NCBI RefSeq assembly: GCF_052857255.1
Contig: NC_135505.1
Coordinates: 135,197,356-135,261,355, forward strand
Direction: 5' to 3'
DNA from: Amblyomma americanum
Taxonomy: Eukaryota; Arthropoda; Arachnida; Ixodida; Ixodidae
DNA length: 64,000 nucleotides
Shown: positions 42,897-54,800 of the stretch, in pieces
Layout of the letters: every line of letters starts with the position of its first letter
Position numbering within the stretch: position 1 is the first letter of the stretch
The notes under the pieces: generated by a model
Databases searched by the model: none
What the model saw: only the letters and a program-made list of their open reading frames with translations
Told to the model about the DNA's origin: nothing
Made by a program: the position numbers and the translations under genes

Positions 42897-43471
42897 CCGT
42901 CACGCAGCCGCGGCTTCTTTGCTTACTGACGCACAGAAGAGAGGTTTGGCGCCAGGATATTCGTAGTGAGCTGGTGCAAATAAGTAGAGAGAGGAGAGGG
43001 GTAATAATGCCTTCGTGGCAAGATAAAACAAATAATAAACTGAACAATATGCTGCGACGAGAGCTTCACATACTCGCTTACCCGCAAGAGCGCCTAGACA
43101 ATACGGCTGCCTTGTGGTAAACGCCTTTGTGATCGGGTTGTGAAGAAGCCGCTCGGCATATTTTGATGTAGCCTGACAAGCTTTAACACTCGCCTTTCAG
43201 CTTTCTTGGCTTTGGCCTAGTGCAAGCGCTTGTGGTCTGGTGGACAAAACATGCGACTTCTGACAGCGTGGTGCAGAACGTGCGATGGTAACCGAGGCGG
43301 CTGTAATTTTGAGAAGGCCGCGACGCGTAACGATAACGAGGCGCCTCTAATCGGAAGAATAAAGGCGGCGGAGAACACACAAAACTTGCAAAACCGAGGC
43401 GAAAACGGGCCACACCCCTTTGCTTGAAGTGAGCTCGTAGTGGTCGTGATGCAGCAGTCAGAGACGAAGTT

Positions 43472-43610
43472 ATGAGCGACAGTTGTGTTCCCGGGTGTTC
43501 TGCCAACACTATTAAAGTGCACCGACTATTTTGCTTTGCTCGTGACAGCGCGCGCCGAAGAAATTGCCTATTGTAGGTCAAAGCAGACTGCTTGACCAAC
43601 AGTTAACCCC
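43472..43610 (+). pseudogene. THAP-domain relic
   Basis: MSDSCVPGCSANTIKVHRLF then FARDSARRRN-CLL-stop-VKADCLTN. This has the THAP opening (C-x3-C), the F..F.rd..R pattern and the position of the conserved Trp (here Cys), followed by an in-frame TAG where Gln would be expected. No C-x2-H follows. Confidence 0.4.
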
Positions 43611-44269
43611 AAATTATGAGAGTTAAGGCATGCGAAACGCTTGTTTTCCCAGAACAATTTCGGCTGGGGACGGAGGTATAATGCACAACTTCACTTTGCA
43701 TCCTCATAATTATTTAAATTAGCAGCCATAAAACGCACGTTTTCGCATTGATTTCATATGAGGCTCGAAATAAGTCATCCTGATTGTTGGAAAAGTAATT
43801 GAAAGACAGAGTATACGGGTCAAGAGATTGCAGTGGAATATGCTACGCGAGTTGTAAGAATGCTATTATGAAGGAACATAGCGCAAAATGAACGCTACAG
43901 ATGAGAACGATCACGCATGAGTACACCGACTATTCATTAAGCGCTGACTTTCTCGGCAGATTAGCTGCGATAGATAGTCTACTGAATCAGACAGTAACTA
44001 CCTCTGATTCAGTGTTAAAACAATCTCTCGTACCACTCTGTTTCAGTAGAACAATACATTTCCTGAATTCCACGCGAATGCTGCAGTTTTCGCTTCGAGA
44101 CGGCGAACCGCCACATTGCGCTCAATGCAGCTGAACGGGAGAGTGAGACCCAACATGCCCCCGCCGAGAGCGGTGTCTTCACCCTGAAAACAGCGCTGGT
44201 CCATCGAGGCACAATAGAATGGCACATCTCAGTGATGCCACTCTCTGTTCCTGAAAAAAAAAACCTACT
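43611..44269. other. No gene recognised
   Basis: Short frames only. Confidence 0.4.
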
Positions 44270-44375
44270 GTCCCGCACAAAATAGCTCATCTCCCCATGA
44301 TGCTTTGAGCGCCCATGATGCCTCAGGTGCAGCGCCGCAAGCTTTCCCTCTAGTTAATAGTAAGAAACTCTATGC
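44270..44375 (-). repeat. Inverted repeat, right copy
   Basis: Complement of 39466-39586: catgatgctttgagcgccca, aagctttccctctagttaat, agtaagaaactctat. The two copies bracket 4.9 kb. Confidence 0.75.
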
Positions 44376-46200
44376 AGTGGATCGACGCGAAAATTCAGAG
44401 ACTATTTTCGATGTCCGAACGGGCAAGCCGTGCACGTAAATATGGCTGTCACAGAGCAGCTCGGAAGCGCGCATGTTGTCAGTCGCCTGGCTACAACGAT
44501 GCATACTGCCACACCTGCTGCAAACGGCAGTGGTGGAGTTCAGAGAGAATCTACGCCTAGACCATGCAGGACCCTTCGCGCAAGCGAGATGGGATGGAAC
44601 GAGTGAACTCACTGGAAGTGACGCAAGGAGGATGGCACTCGATCATCAGGCTTCTGGTGCAGCGTCTGTGACAAAACTGAGGCACCACAGTGGAGGCACC
44701 CAGCGGAAAGGCCGATCGGTCCAGTACCGAATTCTGCCGCCGGAAAAAAATCCGCCGAATCTAGTCAGCCAATAGGAAGGCGAGTACCCGCGGCGACAAA
44801 CATGGCGTCGCCCTTCGATGCAGGACGCCTCGCTTCGGACTGGATTCGTCGCTGTTACTGCATTTTTCAGCACGTTCACAGGCCGTAAAAGAGCCAGCGG
44901 TCTTTCGCTTTGTCTTATCTCGCCCATAAGAAAACGTTTGAGCGATAAATTTGCTTTAATTTTTATTTCGGGTGACGATTCTTCCCCTTTTAGGCTTAAG
45001 AGGGGCGTCGAGTTGTTGACAACAATGGTTTCTGTCCTAACCACCAGATGGCACCACTGGGCGTTTAAAAAGTGAGAATGTTAGAAATGTCGTAACGTCC
45101 GACAAAATAGCTGCATTTAGCGTACGCAAGCGTGCATAAGGTTTTGGTATGTAGACAGCATCGATTAACCTCTTGCCACATCTGTGTACGCCGTGAGCAG
45201 ACGACACACAGACGATGAGCGGCGATGCGGTGGCCGAGAAGTGTGAACGAGACAGCATTTCGGCGGCCGCGGATTCCGCTTCCTCTCGCCGCCGAATGTC
45301 CAAGTGTGAACGCGCGATAATGTGAAATGCGGCTAGTTAGAGCTCCCAGCCCGTACAGCCCCATAGCTATATATTTTGACGAGGCTACATTCTTGTTCAT
45401 CAGCGACACTGCAATGCGACTGACGCTGGTGCGTAGAAAAGGCTATAAAGGCCGTTCGTCGGGCATTTCGTGTTTGAACCACACAAGACAAAGTGAAAGC
45501 AAGGGCAAGGAAAAGAACCAAAGCAACCGTATGCTTACCGAACCTGAAGATGCTTGCTTCTTTTTCTTCTTCTTCTCCTTCGTAAGCATGGCACATACCC
45601 ACGCAGCACAGATGCTTGCTGGCTGTTGTTGTTGTTCCCCTCACAAAATGGCGTTCGTCTTCGACCGTATTCTTCATCGATCGCCAATCGTGGCCCGGTT
45701 AGGGTGGCCACCTTATAGCACGGTACAACGAAACCGTGAGGACAATGAATTAATTAACACTTACTGACAGAATTTGTGAGCTTTGTCCACTGATTTGTTA
45801 CCTAAATATCTCTGCCCTTGACATCCATTGCCCTTAACTTAATTGTTATCTGTAAATATATATTTTTAATCATTCTTTCTAGTTTGGTTTCAGCTTCAGA
45901 ATTTTAATCGCTCCACTTTGAACTGCAGTGTTGTTAAATTCCCTGCAGACTTTTCTTTAACAATTTTCTGATATTTCGTGGTAGAGTCTCACCTTGCTTC
46001 AGGATCGTTTTCTAGTAGAGTTTAGCGTGTGTTATTGCAATATTCAAATACGATAGAAATATTCCATTGTTCTTTGTTTTGTGTAAAAAAGCCGTCCATA
46101 ACCTTGCTCTTTAATCTCCCATTCACCACGTGCATTATCTAACAGCTTTAGCTTCACGTTGGACCAGCGGCCAATGCTCCGTAGCCCTGTCGAAAGAGCG
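44376..46200. other. No gene recognised
   Basis: GC-rich between about 44560 and 45330. It holds a short frame from an ATG at 44804 (MASPFDAGRLASDWIRRCYC) in context acaaacATGG, preceded by a CCAAT-like motif near 44770. It may be a first exon, but no continuation was identified. Confidence 0.35.
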
Positions 46201-46553
46201 ACTCACATAATTACAATTTTGGCTATAGAAACAGCGCGAATTGAGAGTAGGACGAAGGAAGACACACAAAGACGTGCGCTGACTTTCAAATAAAGTTTAT
46301 TGCTTGCAAGGCCCACAGAAATATATTTACGACAGGCTCAACCAACGAAAGAAAACATTACATGACGATTACGCGAGAACGTATACGTACTAGCAACTGA
46401 TGATTGCGACACCAGCGGCATCATGCATTTCCCCTGTGGCTAATACATTAGTTCCCTCGCCGTTAATTATTGCTACACAGAGGGACTGCTTACACATGCT
46501 TCCTTTACACTTGCGACTTCAAGAATTTCGCGAGTGAGCTTATTGTCCGTTTA

Positions 46554-46865
46554 ATAATAATAATTGGTTTTTTGGGGAAAGGAAATGGCGCAGTATCTGT
46601 CTCATATATCGTTGGACACCTGAACCGCGCCGTATGGGAAGGGATAAAGGAGGGAGTGAAAGAAGAAAGAAAGAGGTGCCCGTAGTGGAGGGCTCCAGAA
46701 TAATTTCTACCACCTGGGGATATTTAACGTGCACTGACATCGCACAGCACACGGGCGCCTTAGCGTTTTTCCTCCATAAAAACGCAGCCGCCGCGGTCGG
46801 GTTCGAACCCGGGAACTCCGGACCAGTAGTCGAGCGCCCTAACCACTGAGCCACCGCGGCGGGTC
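46554..46865 (-). repeat. SINE family A, full length, with 13-bp target duplication
   Basis: Flanked by tattgtccgttta at 46541-46553 and 46866-46878. It is inserted within the Penelope-like element. Confidence 0.95.
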
Positions 46866-47249
46866 TATTGTCCGTTTACCGATTTCGTTTTCGTAAAGTA
46901 TGGCTTGCACATTTTACTGTCACACGCCGTACAATGTATTCTAAGATGTCCTTTGAACGTTTCATGTAAACTGTTATGATGCTCGTTCAGGCGTTCATCG
47001 AGGCATATCTGTCTGACCTACATATTGTTTACCGCAAAATAGCGGGATGAAGTAAACGACTCCTTGACATCGCACGAATTGATACTTTATGGGACACTCT
47101 TGTCCAAGGACTTTAGCGCCGTTCCATTTTCTGGAAATCTTCTATAGGTTATCAAGGGCCGAGAAGACTAACGTCTACTCGGTTGCTTACCTTTTTCAAT
47201 CAGAGACGGTGAATCAACTGTTTTTTTTTTCTTTTTCGTAAACGATTGC

Positions 47250-47462
47250 AGGCGATTGGTTTGTGTGGTTTAACGTTCCAAAGCAACTCAGGCTATAAGG
47301 GACGACACAGTGTAGGGTTCCGGCCAATTGCGACCACCTGGGTTTATTAGCGGACGCTGACATCGGGACTCTAGAATTTCGCCTCCATCAAAATACGACC
47401 ATCGCGGCCGGGATCGAACACGCGTCTTTCGGGTCAGCAGCCGAGCACCATAACCGCAGAGC
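47250..47462 (-). repeat. SINE family B
   Basis: ggtttaacgttccaaagcaa to head cgcggccgggatcgaacacg and gtcagcagccgagcaccata (plus-strand reading). It interrupts the Penelope-like element between RT and endonuclease. Confidence 0.75.
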
Positions 47463-48484
47463 CGTTCATCGTTTCTGTTCGTTCTGGATTACTTTAAATG
47501 TAAAATCATTAATTCGGCTATTCTGACAAGCAGCATGCTTGCGGTAACCAGCATTCACAAGTCGCTGGGTACAAGCGATACTCTGGATGGCCAGCAGGAC
47601 CTCAACAGGTTCGCCACACACACAAGGCGTGTGGAGTCCTGGAAATCCAACACCCACATAGCTCAAGATAGCCCAATCATATGGATGGATACACAATTTT
47701 CAAGTGCATTAATATAGCACAATTTAGCCGTGGCAGGCTTTATTAGCTTAGAATGAATAGAGTTTAGAATGGAAGCAATGGTTCACTGTAACGCAGTTCA
47801 TAAGACCACCATGTATGATTAGGCATAATTCAGAGCTTGAGGTTCAAGAACCTGTGCCCGTTGTCCTGAGCACACTCAATGCTTAATTTGAGCTTACAAA
47901 GGCAATCTTCAAACATGGTTTGGATCTGTGGCATAACTGCTTCGAAGTTATTAACATTGGTGTCTATCAAGACAAGAGAATCATCTACGAAACAAAAGCA
48001 CCGCACAATCTTTGATCCTTCTAAATGTATTTCTAGCTAGCTCTCCTTTTGTGCCAATATCAGATCACTTAGCATAGATGCATGATCTCTGCATGCCCCC
48101 AATTGTTTCCGCACGTAAATTTCATCTTTCTAGGTAGCAAAGACACACATTAAATACATTAGCAAGAGTTCTGAAAATCCCCCCATGGAAAGGCCTGTCT
48201 CATTTCATAGTGCCACACAACCTTGCCGGACAATACAATCTTCTGTACACAAGGGAAGTTGCCATATGGCAGTGAATAGTACAAATCATTTCCATTAAAC
48301 CAGCAGGCCATCATTCCTTTGTAAGTAACATTTTACTATTTAATTCTCTAGTCTAGATCGACGGTGTAATGGTACACGATGTGGTTGGGCAGATTGTGTT
48401 GTGCAGATGAAGAGTGCTTGGAAGAAGGCTTCTGCGGCAGCAGGTGCTAGCAACAGTACTTGTGCATGTCAGTCCAAACAACTT

Positions 48485-48490
48485 TTTATT
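48485..48490 (-). terminator. Candidate poly(A) signal of SETD3
   Basis: AATAAA on the minus strand, about 187 bases beyond the TAA stop at 48677-48679. Confidence 0.45.
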
Positions 48491-48676
48491 CAAGTAAATA
48501 AATAACAGTTCCCACGGTCACTAACGCAGAGTGGTTTGAATATGGCGCAGAAGCCGGCTTGAAGCCAACGTCCACAGGCTATGATGAAATTGCACCAGAC
48601 ACGCAAGAACACACCCACACAACTCCATGCAGCTTGTGCACACTGTGGAGAGATAATGCTATTAAAAGTGAGGACA

Positions 48677-48823
48677 TTAAGACTGGGCCTGCGGCTGCAG
48701 TTTGGCACGGCTCTCGAAGGTTTCGAGAATCGAGGCCAGGATCTTGCGCTCCAGCAACCTCAGTCTGGCCGCCATTTTGAGCCGAGCGTTCGAGGCGCCG
48801 TCCTTGATTATGCTTTCGTACTC
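48677..48823 (-). CDS. SETD3: SETD3 last exon
   Basis: After acceptor gcattgcag: EYESIIKDGASNARLKMAAR, LRLLERKILASILETFESRA, ending LQPQAQS-stop. Phase 0. Confidence 0.85.
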   Translation of the reverse strand, partial: EYESIIKDGASNARLKMAARLRLLERKILASILETFESRAKLQPQAQS

Positions 48824-51800
48824 CTGCAATGCGAAACCAAGAAAAAAAATCCATAGAAACATTCCTAAAATAAGTTGCCTAAAAATGCCATACGTTTAGC
48901 TATTTTGTTCAGCCTGTCGTGCCAGACTGTATACTACCATGGTTAAAATGAAGTAACATAATGAAACACATTATGCACGCTGCTTTATTTTTATAACTTT
49001 GGGAGATTGGGAGCCACCTCGGCAGCCCAAAATCTTATGTCACAGGCCGTACTGTACGCAGGTCAAGTATGACAGCATGGATTCAACAGAACTCCACTCA
49101 GGACTGGGCTAATATATTGGTTCTCCTTCATTCATTTTAAGCGCTGAAATCATACCCCAAAAAATACGTGAAGGTACAATACGCTGAAATTTCGCTCCAT
49201 TTTCTATTGTGCATGTAACAAATTTCAAAATGAAGCGTGCCCGTAATGCACAAATTGGTTGTTTTATGGGGTTTAGCGTCCCAAAGTAACTCAAGCTATG
49301 ATGTACGCATAGTGTGGAGGGCTCTGGAAAATTCCGACCATCTAGCGTTATTTACTATGCACTGATGTGGCGCAGTATGTGGGTCTCAAGGAGTCCGACT
49401 CCATCGAAATAAGACCACCACAGGAGGAATGGGACTCACGAGTGTTGTGCATACTGTGCAATATTAGTGCGTGTGAAAGAACCTCAGGTGGTCGAAATTA
49501 TCTGCAGGCCTCCAGTATGGCGTGCGTCTCCATAGCCCGAGTTAGTCTCGGAAGTAATATAAAACCAAATAAAATGTGCCATAATCCTATTTGTTTACGC
49601 ATTCAAACCTATAAACATTGTTCAATAGGGTTCGAATAATTGCCATGGACAGTCAAGCTAGGTTACACAACGCCAAGTGAGACTGATATCTTAGAACCAG
49701 CACGAAATTCCGCAGAAAGTAAGGGCCAATTAGCCGCATTCGCGGTCCAGCGTGTCATCAAACCGCCTTCTTCACCTGGTCGCTCTTGGGGAACGCCCTG
49801 AGCAGAATCTGGATGCGCACGACGAGGAAGTTGAGCGCCTCTCGAGCGTTGTCGTCGCTTGACCTCAGGATGTGCTCAGTGTTGAAAGTTGTCGCTTGGG
49901 AGGCTGCATGAGAGCACCGGTAAATAAATGTTGCTCGCGGTCAAAACATAAATATAGCAGGCAGATTCCTCAGTTACAAAATAAAAGACCTCTTTTATGA
50001 CATAGAGTGGTCAATAGCAAATTATTTCTTACCATCTTTGAGGACAAGGATTCTAAGAAAGGTTGAGAGATCCTCGGTCACAGGACGATCTCGAGCCTTG
50101 AGCGCGAATGTCCCGCTTCTGTAACGAAGCGAAGGACAAGCGTATCAATCACACGTGAGGTGGTGTCAGGACGCACACCAGATACATAATAAGCTTATTC
50201 GTTGTTATTATGGCGCTAAAATAAGCAGGTTATTCATGGGCACTGATACAGCACTTGGCTCATTTATTAAATGAAAATAATGGAAGGTACCCTGTTATGA
50301 GACATACAGACTTCCCCAAGGGCTGAGCTAGGTCATTCAATGCCAACCAATGCGCTCCCAAGCCTTTGCTGACGAGCCATAAATAACAATTTTCTGTGTT
50401 CCCATAACTAGTGCAGCAACGGCAACCACTAGCATACGCTTATAATGCATTTTGGCACATATACTTCGCGTCGTTGTTTACCTCAAAGGCAATGTAGGAA
50501 TTCAAAAGAAAGTGCTGTTCATACGAAAAAGGTGGCAAGTAAGCAAAGCCTCCAAGAATAGACGATACTTCTCAGTGGATTCCCATTATTTTTCCAATGT
50601 TTCCAAGGTCGCTGTGCAGCCCCACGATAATTTAACATATACTGGAAACCTTCAAGGCTTTATAACGATTGCATAATCAAGAAGCTACAAAGTTTATCAT
50701 TAACTATAACAGATGAGAAACAAAAAGCTGCCAAAATGTTATACCTGCCAAATAATATAATGAAAAAAAGATGTCCCATTGAACAGATAATGTCAAGCAG
50801 GCATGCTACAGTAACCTCTAAGCACGTTCGTGTAATGGAGAATATAGTGATTATAAACACATAGTCAGTTTTCCTTAACTGCCACTCACGCACTTTAGAG
50901 CGTTAGCTTTACTGGTCTTATTTCGAGCCTCCGAGTTATGCTGATTCGATGAATAGAATCCAAGATGGTGGCCTCCATAGCAACGGCATTGTATCCCAGT
51001 GGTTACCATGGGAACCGAGGTGGTTACATAATGGAATAAAATAATAACAGGCGGCAGCATGATGCCCGAGCGCCACAACTCGAAACTAAACTATGTCGAT
51101 CTCCCGGTATATATATTCCTGCCTATCAGGCATCAAAGTCAAGCCACTTAGTCCCGATATTTGTGTAAAATTTGTGGGTCAACCGTTTGCCACAGAATAT
51201 TCTGCATGGTGTCATACGATCCCACGTTTCATTGAGCATGAACTTACTCGTTAAGTTAGAGCCTAGCTCGCAGCAGGAATTCGAACCGGCGACCTGTGTA
51301 GCCTCAATTCCACGTCTTTACGAATCTTCATAAGAACATTGCGGCTTAACCATTGGTCACAGTGTTCGGGGTGGTGGCATATGATTCAGCATTTCGTGTA
51401 GCATAAACTTACTTGTTAAGTTGCAGTCTAGCTCAAAGCAGAGATTCGAGCCAGCTACCCACGTTAGGTGCGTTAACGCTCGATATTCGATCGCTGCCTC
51501 AGCGTCGGCTCATTTTTTGCTGCACAGCCAGAGTAGATTTCGATGACACATATTTTCATTGGCTTTCCAACATGCTCAGGCAGTTACTCTGGGTGCTTTG
51601 CTGGCATTAAGCGTTGCTGAAATAACGACATTATAGTTGATTTCTATGAGACTGATGGCCCTACAAACTTCATTTCAGCATGAAATACAAAAAAAAATCT
51701 CTGGCTCTTTATTGACCCATTTGAATGCTATGAAAATGTGCACTCCACGCTCACCCATTTTATGGCATAATGGCAGAATACTCAAATATGGCTACGGTGT

Positions 51801-54800
51801 GCCTACCGGTAAGTTCGTGTGACATCTGGCCCATGACTAACTCACAGACGACAACGCATTCACTAGGTCCACTTTTATTCAGCTTGAGAAAACGAGCCTT
51901 CGTGGCCTATGGATAGCGTGCACGTCTCCCAATCTGAAGGTCCTGGTTTCGATCGCCACCCAAATCCAAGTTCAACCAATTTTCTGTTCTGCTCAATTTT
52001 GTTAACTCATTGCTTCCATGGGCGATTTTTTTGTCCACAGACAACAACACCGGCTTTTCTGCGACAATGGACCCTTAACACAGTAAAAAGACGAGTTAAC
52101 TCAGAAGAGAGAGAGCACTGATTCAGAGCTCGTCGCCATTAAGGACTTTAGTCGCTATGTAGGCAATGCCCTTTTTTTTGTCGCATGTGGTCCTGCACTG
52201 CCGTGGAATGCGAGTCTGCCGCCGAGCAAAGTTCGTTGTGCGGATTCATTCTGCAAGTTCGTCCCATATGTAGGTCCACGCCATAAAACAGAAAATGCTA
52301 TAGGCACATAAACAGAAGAGATTTTCATCGCATTTAGCACCGTCCCCGTGGAGGGCTGTTCAGTTGTCTCGGACAGCATATACATACAGCGAGAGGTCGT
52401 GGTCATCACAGAGCTTGGACTTGACGGCGAAAAGCGGGTCCTTCTTGCTCACGCCTGTGGCAGCAAAATCACAGGAAAATGAAGTGAATGTGCAAATATC
52501 AGACCTCCAGTGTACGCGGGAAGATGGCTAACAACATCACAGGTGCCAACCGTTAAACTGTGCCCCATCCCTGTCGGGAAATACACTGCACTAAGGGGTC
52601 TCAAAGCTTTATAGTGCGCTGTGAAGCACACCAACTAAGGCCACCTGAGCACAAAGCCCTACCCTGTCCTTTCTCGCTATCACTCCCCTCTGTACTCCTC
52701 CTTGCTATCCTCTCCTTATCCCTATATTTCTGCCAGTCACAGCTAGCCACTGCTGGCAACATGTTTTCCTTCTTTTTTTTGTATTCTTGTAATAATGAAC
52801 TACTACTACTGATGCATTTTATGCATTATGAAATAAGGACAGTTATCAGCCTCCGGAAGGAAAGTTAGGTTTCTTGGGGCGCCACAAGTTGCCAACTCTA
52901 AATGTGGCAGGTGCAAGTGGATAAGACGCCAACAGATGGAAATTCGCTTCCTGTACTGGGCCCACCGTGGCATTATCTCAGACACTTATAATTAGAGAAG
53001 AAGAAGAAGCTCGGTAAAGGCGGACTAATGTAAAACACACAACGCCTGTCAATGATGTCACCCACAAGTACGAGAAAAGACGAGAGCTTCTTGGATTCTT
53101 TCTCCACATTTTTTTGGATCTCGAAAGAATGGGGGAGTTAGCATCACAAACACTACACGACAGCAGGTCACGTGAGCCGCATGGAAGGATATCCTAGACG
53201 GTTACAAGCAAGTGCTTTAAAAGAGGGAATGCCTAACTGGAAAGACTACAAACAGGCAACGAGGCCTCGCGAAAATTGGGCGAAAGAGGAGGCCTCACCA
53301 AGCTTGATCTCGACGGCATCATGTCGGTTGTTCTCAAAGACAAAACCGTTGTGGATGAAGAACTCCGCGTTGGTCCGTTTACCATAAAAGATGGTCACCT
53401 GAAATGAGCAGGGAAAACTGAAGTTAAAGTCAGAGGGCTCCTGTGGACATTCCAGGTGCTTGGCTTCCGGGAAACCACAGGAATACTGGGTTAGATTGGA
53501 ACCAGATGAATACACAGCTTCCTGCAGCCCAAAGAATGATCCTTTTGCAGTGCATCTGTAATACCCACAACTGAGGTCTCTCCCAGATAACTTTGTGCAT
53601 GCCAATAAGTAGCATTGGTAACTTTGGCATCTACAGACAATGTGGGTGCGAAGATTTGTGACAAGACAATGACACCACAATGTTTCATTGTGGCAGGTGT
53701 GTGAAACAGAATAGAAACCAGGGCGAGTCGGAGGCTGTACATGATGTCTTTGTGGGTGCTAACTTTAAAAAGATGCGGAAACAAGACACAGAACACGTGC
53801 CGGTTCCACGACTGGTTTATTTGAAAGGAAACGAATACTTATTAAGGTATGAAATACTTTATCTCATTTGTTTTTGTGTTGCTTATACATCGCTTCGACA
53901 CAAATAACGATCTGGCCCACACCTATATTTTTCCGGTCAGCAGCGGGGCAATGCTACGCCAGCTGTGAAGTTTGAATGCTATGCCAGCTTTGATTCTCAA
54001 TAAGCAATCATCATCATCAGCCGAAATATGCTCACTGCAAGACAAAAGCCTCTCTAACAATTCTGACCAATGCGAGCTGTGGCCACATTATACCCTCAAA
54101 CTGCCTAACCTAATTCGCCCATCTGCCTGCCCCTGCCAGACTTGCCTACTCTTGGGATTCACGTAGAAATGGGGACAGGAAAAACGAAAAGATGTCAGAC
54201 AGTCCTACCTCTTCCCCTTTCTGGAAGTCCTGCATGGCGTAGCAGCGAACCATGCTTGCAGATGAGTCATAGTCCGTCAGCACCTGAGAAGAAAATTCAG
54301 GGGGCACTGAAGACTGCTTATGTGCTGTGAATGCGAAAGCATTAGTGTATCATCGTAAGGATTCAATGTCAACTCAGGCTGCACACTAATAAATGAAACA
54401 AATACGTGCTTCCAAATGCAGATTTCACAACGCTGAATCTACCGGACTAGCAAACTGACAAACTTAACCGGCAGATGTATGCTATGTGGAACAAGAACTC
54501 CTATGACACCACTTGGAACACTGCAGGACGCATGGTTGCGCCACAATTTTTATATGAAAATTGGCTTTTGAGGAAAGGAAATGTCACAGTAACTGTCTAA
54601 AATCTCAATGGACATTCAAGGGCACCTCAAGGGAAGAGGTAAAAAGTCTGGAAAGGCATAGAACTGAAGGTACATATGTCGTCGGCTGAAATCCCTGCCG
54701 CAAGCTAGCCTCTAACTTATTATTATTATTTGTACATACTGCAGCCCCTACAGGGACTATCGCAGGAGTGGACATATACATTCAAAAACTAAAGACATGG

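Larger units (their letters stand above)
46210..48370 (-). mobile_element. Penelope-like retroelement, decayed
   Basis: Minus-strand pieces in order are: RT fingers/palm remnants (MRQAFPWGGF, ACRDHASMLSDLILAQKES, stop); the catalytic RCFCFVDDSLVLID (F-x-D-D); the PLE-typical RFLNLKL then NHTWWSYELR and EPLLPF; and a GIY-YIG endonuclease, GVVYFIPLFCGKQYVGQTD followed after a frameshift by CLDERLNEHHNSLHETFKGH (46880-47080). Stops and frameshifts are frequent. It is split by a SINE-A (46554) and a SINE-B (47250). Penelope elements uniquely join this type of RT to a GIY-YIG domain. The end near 46230-46320 contains tttattgcttgcaagg. Confidence 0.8.

Noticed and set aside
43183..43599. 138-codon minus-strand frame
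   Set aside because: It overlaps the plus-strand THAP relic and has no motif. Treated as a shadow.
46390..46415. Hammerhead ribozyme from CTGATGA near the Penelope-like element end
   Set aside because: The core CTGATGA is present, but no GAAA with flanking stems could be placed by eye. It needs a structural search.
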